From Zantedeschia hybrid cultivar (lineage: Eukaryota; Streptophyta; Magnoliopsida; Alismatales; Araceae), in NCBI GenBank assembly GCA_030544215.1, contig JARZZO010000011.1:42127001-42191000 (forward strand): 64,000 nucleotides of DNA. The letters are read 5' to 3'. The notes below the pieces were generated by a model. The model was not told where the DNA came from and did not search any database. It worked only from the letters and a program-made list of their open reading frames with translations. This document shows, in pieces, positions 11,581 to 21,813 of the stretch (the first letter of the stretch is position 1; each line of letters opens with the position of its first letter). Position numbers and translations under genes: made by a program.

Positions 11581-12052
11581 CCACCTTTTCGTGGAAGGCC
11601 AGCCAGTCAGCCTTCCACCACCCTTCGAAGGCCAGCCAGTCCGCCTTCCACCACTCTTCGAAGGCCAGCTAGTCCGCCTTCCACCACTCTTCGAAGGCCA
11701 GGTAGTCCGCCTTCCACCACCCTTCGAAGGCCAGCCAGCCCGCCTTCCACCACCCTTCGAAGGCCAGCCAGTCCGCCTTCCACCACCCTTCGAAGGCCAG
11801 CCAGCCCACCTTCCACCACCCTTCGAAGCCCAGTCAGCCTGCCTTCCACCACCCTTCGAAGGCCAGCACCACCCTTCGAAGGCCAGCCAGCCCGCCTTCC
11901 ACCGCTCTTCGAAGGCCAACCCTTGCCTTCCACCGCCCTTTGAAGGCCACCCCTTGCCTTCCACCACCCTTCGAAGGCCAACCGGGCCGCCTTCCACCAC
12001 TTCGTGGAAGGCCAGCTACCTGGCCTTCCACGGGATTGGAAGGCATGTTGGC
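11581..12052. repeat. 33-bp hairpin minisatellite in the LTR (array IV)
   Basis: About 14 units of 33 bp (some shortened to 25-31) of the form CCTTCCACCACCCTTCGAAG, then GCCAGCCAGTCCG. Each contains the palindrome CTTCGAAG and a CCTTCC/GAAGG inverted repeat; the outermost units keep a longer stem (CTTCCAC ... GTGGAAG near 11997-12010). The array lies upstream of the TATA-like box, so it occupies the U3 part of the LTR. Confidence 0.92.
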
Positions 12053-12254
12053 TGGCCGTCCACTCCCCTAACTACCACCTTGACCTCGTCTTCTCTACGA
12101 TCTCCTCTACTTGCCGCCCTCACCTCCACTACTCCGATCACTCCCCACTCCGGCGACTCCGCGCGCACCACCTCCGATCCTTGACCACTTCCCATTGGCT
12201 CTAGGATGATTTACGGGGATTTAGACCCCTATTTTCTCGTATTTTCCCTTCACC

Positions 12255-12262
12255 TATTTAAA
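12255..12262 (+). promoter_or_regulatory. TATA-like box of the Tat LTR
   Basis: TATTTAAA lies about 815 bp into the LTR, after the minisatellite and before a C-rich stretch. It is placed where the retrotransposon promoter is expected. Assigned by sequence only. Confidence 0.5.
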
Positions 12263-12887
12263 CCCCCCATATCCTCTCGAGCAAGGGGGTTAAGAGGAAG
12301 GAGGAGTTGAGGAGTCGAACAGACAAGAAGTTAGCTTCAAGAAGAATCCTTCGCACTCCAAATAGGCTTGTCTTCTTAACCCTCTTTTACTTTTCTCCTC
12401 TTCATTTCATTGTATTCTCACTTTCCACCCATGCCGTAACATTCTCCCCCTCTCACTCTTCTTTTCACTTTCAACATATCGCTTCACTTTTCACACACGA
12501 GCACCCCCATTTGCATGCATGCATGATAGGATAACTTAGCACCCTTTACCCCCAGAGGTTTTAAACAAAAAAACGGGAGGTGGGTGGCCATAACATATGG
12601 TCACCTTCCCTCCCCACCACCCATCCGGTGCGTCTCCCTCCAATTCTAGTTAATTTTATATTTTTATGAATAGATTCTACATGGCACAGTTCTAATCGGG
12701 TCATTTTTCCTCTCTTGTCTTGTCTTGTCTTTTCAGGGATCCTTACCGCATTTCCGCGTGCAGACTGCCGGGCTCTCCTCCTCTGGCCGGCCGGAGGAAG
12801 AGAAGGAGAAACCACCATTTCCCGCTCCCTCAAAACGCGATCACTCTTACACTCCTGCGGAGCACAGGGACCGAAAGGTAATGCTCC

Positions 12888-12900
12888 TGGCGATCACACC
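12888..12900 (+). other. Possible primer-binding site
   Basis: TGGCGATCACACC closely matches TGGCGATCACATT, found twice after the LTR of the other plus-strand Tat element (32638 and 32746). Tat-lineage elements often carry a TGGCGA-type primer-binding site. I cannot assign the tRNA. Confidence 0.4.
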
Positions 12901-13012
12901 TTAATTTCTAACCCCCCTTTAAATCGCCACAGCGCTAAGACGAACGGAGAAGCCCTCGCCGAAAGCCCGCAGCAGCGGCGGGGGATGTTCCGGGCGCCTA
13001 CAATGGGGAAAT

Positions 13013-14171
13013 CCTGAAGCTTGGCCCAGGGTTTCTCAACAGCACGTATATATATTAAGTTGGCGCGACTTTTCACAAAAGTCCCCGAGTTAATATAAAT
13101 CCCACTTATGTACCACCGACTGAGAATCTTATTGCGTGTGACCCTCTAGGCCCATTTACCAGTCCGGTTTTCAGCCCATTAAGTCCAATAACTAGTTATT
13201 GACTTATTATAATTAATTAATATCTATATATTAACTAATTACTTAACCGAATTAACATCACATGTAAATTCGGTCGGACTTCCGATCAAGTTGGGTGCCA
13301 AGCAACACCGCATGATCCCGGAAGGTAATGGGGTCCAGCAACCCACTCATGGAACCTGTCCGTCCACAGTTACCACGTGGCTATAATCCTTTGTTCTCAC
13401 AATGCTCTCGAGTTAACCTAAGGTATGGTCAACTGTCAAACCCTAGATGGTCAACTCACTTGAATCAGACTCCGCTGTATAATATCTGAAAACCTCTTTT
13501 TCTGATATTGTTTCTACTCTGGCCAAAGACTCCTGCGGATCTAGTCTAGAGCATTCTCTCTCTAGTTACCTGAGAGCGAACGATCCTTTATTGAACACAC
13601 AATCATCTTCGAAGGTCTTCCGCTGGACCCGATCCTTGACTATTAGAGATCCCATAGATAGGGATTCGTAGGTCAAGGTCAAAGTCTAGAAGTCCACCGA
13701 CAAGGTGTCTTTGGTGTCTCAAGTCCAAGGATCAACCACACCACTGTGACGATGAATCAAGCCGATTGACAGTCAGGTAAATTACCATTGCGCGATTCAT
13801 GTCGGATCAGTTCAGTGAACTCATTCCCCAATGAGCACCTACAGGTTTACCATTGTGTCTCCACACGAGTAACTAACGAGATCAGTCACCCTCATCATAT
13901 GAGCTAGAATAACCTGTACTAGTCTAACCGGATGTTTGATGTCCTTCTCAAATATCCTACGACTAGGAACAATTAAGAATATGTGTTTATAAGTCATCAG
14001 TCTCATTATTATGATCTCATCATAATCTGATGACTATTGCACATATTCATGGACTTCATTATGCGCAATTATAAATATGTCAATCTACATAATGAATTTA
14101 ATGCCATTGATTAGTGAACCAGATTGAAATAGGTGCCTTATGATTTGCTTAGAGGACACCTATATCCATCA
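13013..14171 (-). repeat. Truncated Angela-type LTR
   Basis: From about 13013 the sequence follows the solo LTR at 28141-29662 (match from GGCCCAGGGTTTCTCAACAG onward) and ends at ATCCATCA (14171), where the antisense LTR should end in CA. Shared landmarks are GTGTGACCCTCTAGGCCCA and GGGTGCCAAGCAACACC. Compared with 28141-29662 it lacks about 430 bp at the low-coordinate end (U5 side). Confidence 0.82.
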
Positions 14172-14431
14172 TATAGTTAGTTTGCGGAGGGTTGTTTAGT
14201 AAAGGTATGGTGACGGAGGGGGTAATGGGTTTAATGGTGATGGGTTGCGGTTTGGGTATGCGGAGAATGCGGCGTGGTGGTTGCTCGGCGGTGCTTGGTG
14301 TATGACCTGTTGAATAGATAGAGAAAGATTCCTTTACATTCCACTGCTGCCCTCTACTAGTCTCAAACTGACTATTTGTTAGGATGGGGGCAATCTGGTT
14401 TTGATGCTAGTGCTCCGACAACGGATTCGTA
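14172..14431. other. Unassigned spacer
   Basis: G- and T-rich sequence between the truncated LTR and the gag scrap. I see no reading frame, repeat or LTR end in it. Confidence 0.3.
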
Positions 14432-14689
14432 CTATTCCCATATTTGGTGGTGCTGCTGCCTGTGCTGGTGCTCTCTGTTACTGTTGCTGCTGTGTCTCCT
14501 CATTTTCAAAGCAGCTATATATTTTCTCATCTCTTCCCAATCAATGCCTCCTTGTTCATTGAGATCCTGGATGTAGTCCCGAAATTGGAAACATACATCG
14601 ACCGTACGCCCAAGTTGTCTGTGGAAGACACAATACCTAGAGGCATCGGCCTTGCATCCGGAATTGGAAACATACATCCTCGCTTTCAC
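14432..14689 (-). pseudogene. Tat gag fragment (zinc-knuckle region)
   Basis: The minus-strand frame encodes a Cys/His segment (RYCVFHRQLGRTVDVCFQFR) followed by DLNEQGGIDWEEM. This matches the gag C-terminal region of the plus-strand Tat element at about 46455-46580. It cannot belong in order to the antisense Tat pol at 15122-16815, because gag of a minus-strand element should lie at higher coordinates. It is therefore a separate or rearranged scrap. Confidence 0.7.
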
Positions 14690-15121
14690 TTTGTGGGATA
14701 TTTTTTATCTGACCTGGCGCCCTTTTATTTAAATATTTGGCCTTTTGATTTGTCATTTGATTTTGTGGCCTTTACACATATTTGGCTTTTGCCTTTTTGT
14801 TTTCGGGATGGATCTTTTGATTTTTTTTCCATCTCTTTTTTTTTATAACGTCCTCCTACTAAGACAGTGGGTATTTTCAGTAGTCTATCCTAAGCCTCGT
14901 TCCAACATCGTGAACCGAGAAAGAAAAGAATGGGTTACACCTTACGCTCTTACTCAGGTTGTCAACCTTCTTTGGACTTCACATCTCTTGTTACTCAGGA
15001 GCAAAGTGTGTTTGTGTGTATCATGTGCCTAAATTAGATTATCAAAGACTAAAGAGGGAATTTCAGATTTCAAATTTTTAACACCACTGGTCCTTGCATC
15101 ATTCCAGTCGACACACTTAAT
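14690..15121. other. Unassigned T-rich spacer
   Basis: This segment follows the gag scrap and ends where the antisense integrase stop codon begins. It is T-rich around 14700-14850. I see no motif, repeat or RNA gene; it may be 3' untranslated sequence of the antisense Tat element. Confidence 0.3.
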
Positions 15122-16815
15122 CTAAGAGTAGTATTTCTTAAAATACAAACCATTCCAAGGATAAGATAGTTCTTGACCTTCCGCGTTAACCAGCCTGTAG
15201 GCGTTACCAGGAAAAACATTTTTTACAATATAAGGACCTTCCCAATTTAGTTGGAGCTTATAGGGAGGACCTCCAAGTTTTACAAAAATTCTTTTTACTA
15301 CTATTTCACCAACTTTGAACTTTCTTTCAATAACCCTCTTTTGGTAAGAATGTGCAAGTCTATTCTGATAAACTCATGCATGATTAGTAGCTGACCATCT
15401 TTTCTCGTCTAAGAATTCCAATTGACCTAGGAGTGCAGAGCAATGCTCATCAACAGAAAACTCCTTGTTCAATTGTGCCTTCAATGACGGGATGAGGATC
15501 TCATATGGAACTACCGCTTTCATTCCGAACGTTAAGGAATATGGGTTTGCCCAGTGGGAGTGCGGATTGAATTTCAGTATGCCCATAGAGCCTCAATAAG
15601 CTTTTCTGGCCAGTCAGTATATTTGTTAGACTTACATGTTTTCTTTATGAATTTGATCAAAGTTTTATTAGTTACCCCTGCCTGGCCATTGCCTTGTAGA
15701 TAATATAAAGATGAATGATACAATACAATTTTATACCTCTTGCAGAGGTCCTTCAATTCTTGTGAAATGAATTGCAGTCCATTGTCGGTGACGATGGTTG
15801 TTGGAATCCTAAATCTAGTGATGATATTCTTCATAATGAACTTGCAGACTGTTGATGCTTTGATCTCCGTATAAGCTTCGACTTCCGCCCATTTGGTGAA
15901 GTACTTTGTTACCGTGAGTATGAATGATTTTTGTTTGATTGAGGAATTAGGATCACCAAGGCGACCAATGATGTTGAATGCCCACATGTATAAAGGCCAT
16001 GGGGAGGACATAGGATAGAGTGAAGATGCAGGAGAATGGATTTTGTCGGCATGAAGTTGGCACTTAGCACACCTACAGATATATCCTACACAATCTTCTT
16101 CCATGGTCGCCAGTAATATCCTTGTCCAAGGATTTTCTTAGATAACATATGTCCATTGACATGGCCACCACAAACTCTAGTATAAGCTCCTTCTATGATC
16201 TTCCAAAGCTCATCATCATGTAAACATCTTAGAAGAATACAATCGAATCCTCGCCTATATAATTCTCCTTCAACTAGGGTGTATCTTTGAGCAATTCTCC
16301 TGATACCCTTTTTTCCTTAGTGGTGGCTTCTTCAGGATAACACTGATCTTCATAATATTTTGTAATTTCATAATACCATGGTTTCTCTTCATCTTCCATT
16401 TCTTCTTGCAATTCTAGCAACATAATCTCTCTCTTCTCTACAATGTCTCCATTCTTAACCTTCTTCAGCAGTTTTTCCTTAATCTTAAGAAAAGATGGGT
16501 CCTCTACAGTAGGAGAGAGACGCCTATGAACAAAGATTGATTCAGAATGTTTACTGATTGGGAAATTAAGAGAAGATGCGAGAGAAGCTAGAACGTCACC
16601 CAAGATGTTCTGATTCCGAGGAATAAAGACAAAGATCAATTTAGTGAAAAGTTTGGCATAAGCTAAAGTAAGTTCCTTATATGGCTTAAGTTTGGGATCA
16701 AGGGTGTGATATTTGGTGAGCACTTAGCGAAGAATCAGCTAACTATCACCTACTATCTGCAACTTGGTGGAACCATGAAAATGACTGGCCTCCATGCTGG
16801 CAAGAAGAGCCTCAT
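15122..16815 (-). pseudogene. Antisense Tat pol: second RNase H and integrase
   Basis: Read on the minus strand from 16815: rest of the second RNase H (two Gln codons turned to stop near 16720-16745; NILGDVLASL keeps the last Asp), linker, integrase and its tail, ending at the stop 15124-15122. The zinc finger survives in part (CRCAKCQLH). In the catalytic core the first Asp is replaced by Asn (WAFNIIGR), while VTDNGLQF and the later helix remain; the Glu segment reads GNGQAGVTNK, so Glu is Gly. The integrase is dead at two of its three catalytic residues. The gene is cut at 16815 by the Tekay-type element and resumes at 25770. Confidence 0.85.
16811..16815. repeat. Target-site duplication, left copy (CTCAT)
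   Basis: CTCAT stands directly before the LTR start at 16816 and again directly after the LTR end at 25770-25774. A 5-bp duplication is the normal footprint of this integrase type. Confidence 0.9.
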
Positions 16816-18419
16816 TGTAAGGATTGAGATTCCGGGTTCAGTTTTCGGGTCGGTTTCGGGCCGGATTCCCTGGGTTGAGCCCTGATGGGTCTGGGGTGTA
16901 CCTTCTAAATGACGTCTAGGGGGCACAACGTGTTTTAAACGGCGTCTTGCTGGGTGGACACCATTTAGCTAGGTTGTTGTTGTGCCACGTGGACGCCACG
17001 TGGGTGTGCTTTGGGCCGCGAGAGTACGGCCCTTGTCGTGTCGTTTAAACGGCGTCCTTGTTGGACGACGCCATTTAGAGCAGGACCCTGGGTTGTAAGT
17101 GTACGGCGCCGGTCTCATCGTCTGAACGGCGTCTTTGGTGGGCGACGCGTTTCAGAGCCTCTGTCAGTACGGCCCGTCCTGTCATCTGATAGGCGTCCGT
17201 CTCGCACGACGCGTTTTACCCTGTTTCGGATTGACCCCACGAGTCTTCCCTCCTTTCCCTCATTTTCTCCCTCTCACTCTCTCTCTTCCCTCTCTCCGCC
17301 CCCTCCGATTCCTCTCTTCCATTTCCCTTCCCTTTCTTTCTCTTCCACCACTCCAGTACCTCTCTACCTCTCACCACTACCACCACCACTTCCTTCGCAG
17401 CGCTTCATTCTCTGGACGGCGGCCGACGTCCCAGCGGAGTGACGACGTCTTTGGAGGTACCAGGCGGCGGTCTGCGGTGCGACGGTTCGGCGGCACGGAG
17501 CCAGGAGGAGTTCAAGAAACCGGTAGGGGGACGAACCTTGCATGTATTGTAATTGTTTCATCCGTGTTTCTCGTGTAAGTCACAATGTGCGTGTGGGGTA
17601 TTTGGGTAGAATGAGCATGTTAAGGGATTTTCTTGATGGAAATGGTGGTTCCTATGCATGAGAATTTATGGATTTCATATGGTGGTTTGGTTTTCCCCTT
17701 CGTTTTCCCCCTCTTAGGCATTTTGGGGTGTTTTTAGGGTTAAAAGGGGACCCTCGGGTCGAGTTGCAGGAAACCGGCTTCTGGCCCTAAATGACGTCGT
17801 GCTAGAACGACGCCATTTCAAATGGCGGCTTCCTAGGACGACGCCATTTAGGCAGAAATGTCCCAGAAGCAGTTTCTGTTAGAATAGATTTCCGTGGTGA
17901 ATAGCGTCCAGGGACAGCGACGCCTTTCAAAAAGACGGCTTCCCAGGACGACGCATTTTAAGAGAATCAACCGTAGTCTGTCCCTACTTCTGTCACTATT
18001 AGGCGACGAAGGACAGCGACGTGTTTTAATAGGCGGCTACCTGTGGCGATGCCTTTTAGGTTATGTTCTAAGACCGAGAATTCACATGAACCAGTTTAGG
18101 AGGCTTGAATGGCGTTGGCCTTGGGCGACGCGATTCAAGACAGAACCACATTAATTCATGATATTGTTGTACTTTGTTTCTGCCTGTACTTATTTAATTC
18201 TTTAGACCATGTAATTATTGTTGGACTGTGTACGGACATTATTAATTTCCTTACTGCGCACTTGTAATTTCCTTAAAGTCCGTGTGATTGTTATATTTAG
18301 CCTTGTTTAACGCTTACTCCTCCAGACGTGTGTATGAGATCCGGGTGTGAGACCGTGGATAATGATTCGACACCCATTTAGTGATCGGGTTTCCGATCAT
18401 AGGGTGGCGGGTCGTTACA
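16816..18419 (+). repeat. 5' LTR of the Tekay-type element
   Basis: Starts TGTAAGGATTGAG and ends GGGTCGTTACA. At 1604 bp it is about 770 bp shorter than the 3' LTR, because sequence equivalent to about 23160-25510 (minus the solo LTR) is missing; the junction is near 18164. It holds many imperfect hairpins of the type AAATGGCGTC ... GACGCCATTT, for example a pair at 17786-17852. Confidence 0.9.
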
Positions 18420-18421
18420 AT

Positions 18422-18433
18422 TGGTATCAGAGC
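18422..18433 (+). other. Primer-binding site
   Basis: TGGTATCAGAGC follows the LTR end by two bases. It matches the 3' end of initiator methionine tRNA, the usual primer for these elements. Confidence 0.9.
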
Positions 18434-18573
18434 TCAATCTGGTCGAGTATGTGGTAAACTAGGTTAGATATCGTAGTTCAACAATAAGTACGAGTCTGTA
18501 CAGGTGATGGCTGCTGGTATAGATTGATAGGTTTTGACGTGTTTGTTTTGATTTTTGTGTTTGTGGGGTAGTG

Positions 18574-19287
18574 ATGGCGCCGAGGAGGAGAGTTCCGTTG
18601 GCTCGTGGTACGAGAGCAGACGATGATAGTTCGGGGGCAGAAGGGCATAATGTGGATCGTTTCGTGGAGGCTATGATTGGGGCTATGTCTAGATACCAGC
18701 AGGGAGATGGTGGTGAGGGATCCAATTCCCGACGTGGTCAGTCCACGGTAATGGAGCAGTTCTTGAAGTTGAAGACCCCTTCTTTCACGGGTCGACCAGT
18801 CCCAGACGAGGTAGCTCAGTAGATTAAGGAAGTGGAGAAGGCATTCGATGTTCTTGAATGTGCTGAGAATGACAAGACCTTGTTGGCAACCTATTTGTTA
18901 AAGGATGATGCATATGATTGGTGGGTTACTATCAAGAGAAGGATGTTTGCAGATAGGTCCTTAAGAGAGATCCCTTGGGAGGTATTTGTGAGACAGTTTA
19001 GTGGACAATACTTTCCAAGGCACGTTCAGAAGGCCAAGGAAAGGGAGTTTATGGAATTGGTACAGAATGATATGTCGATTATAGAGTATCATATGAAGAT
19101 TGTGGCTAGCAGGCAGCAGGATACGAGACAGGATGCGGCAGATCATTGTCCCTGTTGTGGTAGACATCATGGCAATCAGATGTGTCCTTTGGTCACTAGT
19201 AGCTATTTTGGCTGTGGTAGGAAGGGACATTTTATGGGGAACTGTCCCCAGAAGAATAAGACAGGCCAGGAGCCGAGTGGTCAGTAG
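18574..19287 (+). pseudogene. Tekay-type gag, internally deleted
   Basis: Starts ATGGCGCCG at 18574. The gag core is clear (FLKLKTPSFTGRP, LLKDDAYDWW, KEREFMELVQNDMSIIEYHM). An in-frame TAG lies at 18820. After SIIEYHMKIVASRQQ the frame passes directly to a Cys/His stretch with two knuckle-like motifs (CPCCGRHHGNQMC and CGRKGHFMGNCP). The stretch normally between core and zinc knuckle is largely lost. Gag would form the particle and bind RNA. The frame stops at 19287. Confidence 0.85.
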
Positions 19288-19530
19288 GAGCCCGGGACCT
19301 AGAATGGTGTTGTATGTTCTCTTGCGGAGGTCCGAGATGTCGGGCTAGGCGAGCACTTTTATCTTGTCTTATTAGGTAGTAGTTGTGAACTCTTATGGCA
19401 CTCTTCATGTATTTTGGGCATGATGGAGAATCAGTTTTGTAATATGTGCCTTGTAAGGCTAATGTATGGTTATTTCGGTCTATCAATTCTGACAAAATTG
19501 TGGAACATAGTTAACTTAGTATTGATTTGA
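19288..19530. other. Deletion scar between gag and pol
   Basis: Protease and the N-terminal two thirds of reverse transcriptase should lie here. Only short sequence without motifs remains. Confidence 0.5.
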
Positions 19531-21780
19531 TTGACCGGTTGTGTGTGTGGAGCCCCGTGTAAGAGTGTGATCGGTGAGGGCATTGCAGTGGATCCAGCCA
19601 AGATTGAGGTAGTGATGGATTGGAGCAGGCCAACAATAGTAACTAAGATCAGGAGTTTCTTGGCATTAGCAGGATATTACCGACGGTTGGTCCAGGGGTT
19701 TCCTTCGATAGCGACCCCCCTTGTCGAGGTTGACTCGTAGGGGAGTTTGTTTCGTGTGGACCGAAGAGTGTGAACAGAGTTTCATTAAGTTGAAGACTCG
19801 CCTCACTTTGGCTCCAGTGTTGGTACTTCTTTCAGGTTCCGGTGGATTTGTGGTTTATTCAGATGCATCACGTCGAGGTTTGGGTGCAGTTCTGATGCAA
19901 CATAGTAAAATTGTGGCTTATGCTTCTAAGAAGTTGAAGAAGCATGAGGAGAACTATCCCACTCATGACTTAGAGTTGGCAGCTGTGGTATTTGCACTAA
20001 AGATCTAGCAGCACTGTTTGTATGGAGGGAAATTTCAGGATTTTACCGATCACAAGAGCCAGAAGTATGTATTCGCGTAGAAGGATCTGAATTTGAGGCA
20101 GCACAGGTGGATGGAATTTATCAAGGATTATGATCTCGACCTTCCTATCATCCGGGTAAGGCAAATGTGGTGGCAGACGCCTTGAGTCAGAAGACGGTCG
20201 TGTCATACCTCATGATTCGAGAATGGAGGGTATTTGAGCTGGTTATGGAATCTTTCTTTAGGGTCCCGCGAGAGGCTGATAGAGCCGTGTTGGCCAACTT
20301 AACTGTGAGGCCAACAGTGTACCATACTGTAATTGAAACTCAGAGGGCTGATGCAGAGTTACCACAAATTCTCCAGAGACCAGAGGTTGAATTGTGGGAT
20401 GATGGTACAGTCAGGTTTAGAGGCAGACTCTAGGTTCCGACCGGGGAGGATGTGCGCAGGAGTGTCCTTGACGAGGCGCACCGTTCTAGGTATGCAGTGC
20501 ATCCTAGAACGACTAAGATGTATCATTGTTTGAGGAGGCACTTTTGGTGGCCTAGTATGAAGAAAGATGTGGCTGAGTATGTGGCTAGGTGCATGACTTG
20601 TCAGCAGGTTATGGCAGAACATTAGAGACCAGGAGGGTTGTTGCAGTCTTTGCCGGTCCCGGAATGGAAATAGGAGCATGTGACTATGGACTTTGAGATG
20701 GGATTGCCTGTATCCCCTGGCAGAAAGGATGCGATCTGGGGTATTATTGATCGATTGACCAATTAAGCACACTTCCTGGCTATTAGGAAGGACTGGTCAG
20801 TCAGTAAGTTGGCTAAGCTATTTGTGGGTTGGATCATCTCTCTACACGAGGTACCCTTATCCATCGTGTCAAACCGGGATTCGAGATTTTCTTCTAGGCT
20901 CTGGAAGAGTTTTCGGAAGGCCTTGGGCACGCAGTTAGCCTTCAGCTCGGCCTATCATCCCGAGACTGAGGGGCAGTTGGAGAGGACCATTCAGACTTTG
21001 AAGGTTAGGCTCAGGGCATGTTGCCTAGACCAGGGAGGTTCTTGGGAGCAGCACTTGTCTACAGTGGAGTTTGTTTATTACAACAATTACCATTCTAGTA
21101 TCGGCATGGCGCCTTATGAGGCATTGTATGGACGGCCGTGTCGATCCCCTGTGAATTGGTCTGAGTTTGGCGAGAGGCAGATAGCAGGATCAGAGTTAGT
21201 TCAGCAGTGTGCTGAAGTTGCCAGAGTGATACAGCAGAGATTGATTGCAGCTCAGAGCAGATAGAAGAGTGATGCAGACATCTGTGGGAGACCGCTTACG
21301 TTTGAGGTTGGCGACAACGTGTTTCTCCGAGTCTCACCCTCCAAGGGTGTGATGAGATTCGGGAAGCGAGGTAAGCTGAGTCCGCGATATGTTGGGCCTT
21401 TTCCCATTCTTGCTCGAATTGGGGAAACGGCATACCAGCTAGCCTTGTAGCCCAGTCTTGCAGAGGTGCACGATGTGTTCCATGTTTCTTTGCTGAGGAG
21501 ATGTGTTCAGGATCCATCTCATGTTTTAGATTTTTCTGGTGGGAAGTCGCTGAGGACTTGTCCTTCCCAGAGTTTCCAGTACGTATTGAGGATCGCAAAG
21601 AACAGGTCCTCCAGAACAAGGTTGTACCTTTGGTTTTGTGATTTGGCAGTATCGCTCCGAGGGCGAGGCGACCTGGGAGCGTGAGGTTGAGATGCGGGAA
21701 CAGTTCCCTACCTTTTCTGGTAAGTTCCTTTGTGAGCTGGTAGTTTTTATGTTTCGCCCTCGTTATTTGTAGCATGCAAT
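19531..21780 (+). pseudogene. Tekay-type pol remnant: RT end, RNase H, integrase
   Basis: Starts at the C-terminal end of reverse transcriptase (GIAVDPAKIEVVMDW, FLALAGYYRR), with no YVDD. RNase H follows in another frame (19721-20170) with its first Asp (VVYSDASRRG), YASKKLKKHEENYP and several stops. Integrase runs about 20430-21460: zinc finger (ARCMTCQQ), core with VTMDFEMG, SNRDSRFSS and QLERTIQTL, so the three acidic positions survive, then RPCRSPVNW and the tail (VGPFPILARIGETAYQL). Chromodomain-like traces (LVLVQW-type) may exist near 21600-21690 across frames. Stops at about 20009, 20623, 20669 and 20764 make it non-functional. Confidence 0.85.
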
Positions 21781-21800
21781 TTCGGGGACGAAATTTTTTT

Positions 21801-21813
21801 AAAGGGGGAAGAT
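21801..21813 (+). other. Polypurine tract
   Basis: AAAGGGGGAAGAT lies directly before the 3' LTR start TGTAAGG at 21814, after the usual ATTTCGGGGACGAAAT sequence of this element group. Confidence 0.9.

Larger units (their letters stand above)
1..12885 (+). mobile_element. Tat-lineage Ty3/gypsy retrotransposon (3' part)
   Basis: The window opens inside this element; its gag, protease and 5' LTR lie to the left. Seen here in order: linker, reverse transcriptase, RNase H, a second (archaeal-type) RNase H and integrase (1-3660), a non-coding stretch, two genes on the opposite strand (5441-8371 and 8800-10177), three minisatellites, a polypurine tract (11428-11440) and an LTR opening with TGTAGACACC at 11441. 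The dual RNase H and the long 3' region with antisense genes and tandem repeats are known marks of the Tat lineage (Ogre/Retand-like). The right end is uncertain: I place it near 12885 because a TGGCGATCACA sequence resembling a primer-binding site follows, but such a site should follow a 5' LTR, not a 3' LTR. Confidence 0.8.
11441..12885 (+). repeat. Tat LTR
   Basis: It opens with TGTAGACACC directly after the polypurine tract. The plus-strand Tat element at 31455 opens with the closely similar TGTAGACACG. This LTR contains a 33-bp minisatellite (11581-12052) and a TATTTAAA promoter-like box at 12255-12262. The 3' end is not sharply defined; I set it just before TGGCGATCACACC at 12888, which matches a sequence that follows the other Tat LTR (32637 on). 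If that is a primer-binding site, this LTR has element sequence on both sides. Confidence 0.65.

Noticed and set aside
11560..12204. Open frames with repeated PPFEGQP or GLRRVVEG motifs
   Set aside because: Produced by the 33-bp array in the LTR (33 is a multiple of 3). Present on both strands, no start context and no domain.
12894..13076. Host gene promoter or exon at 12560-13076
   Set aside because: Short frames only. The sequence lies between a Tat LTR and an Angela LTR, and part of it fits the end of the Tat LTR. No support for a host gene.
14376..15032. Plus-strand frames with hydrophobic Phe/Leu-rich translations
   Set aside because: They come from T-rich sequence; the first overlaps the antisense gag scrap. 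No start context or motif.
17011..17578. Genes in the Ser/Pro/Leu-rich frames at 17011-17578, 22133-22576 and 30541-30930
   Set aside because: They lie in the pyrimidine-rich part of Tekay-type LTRs and recur in each LTR with changed frames. No domain.
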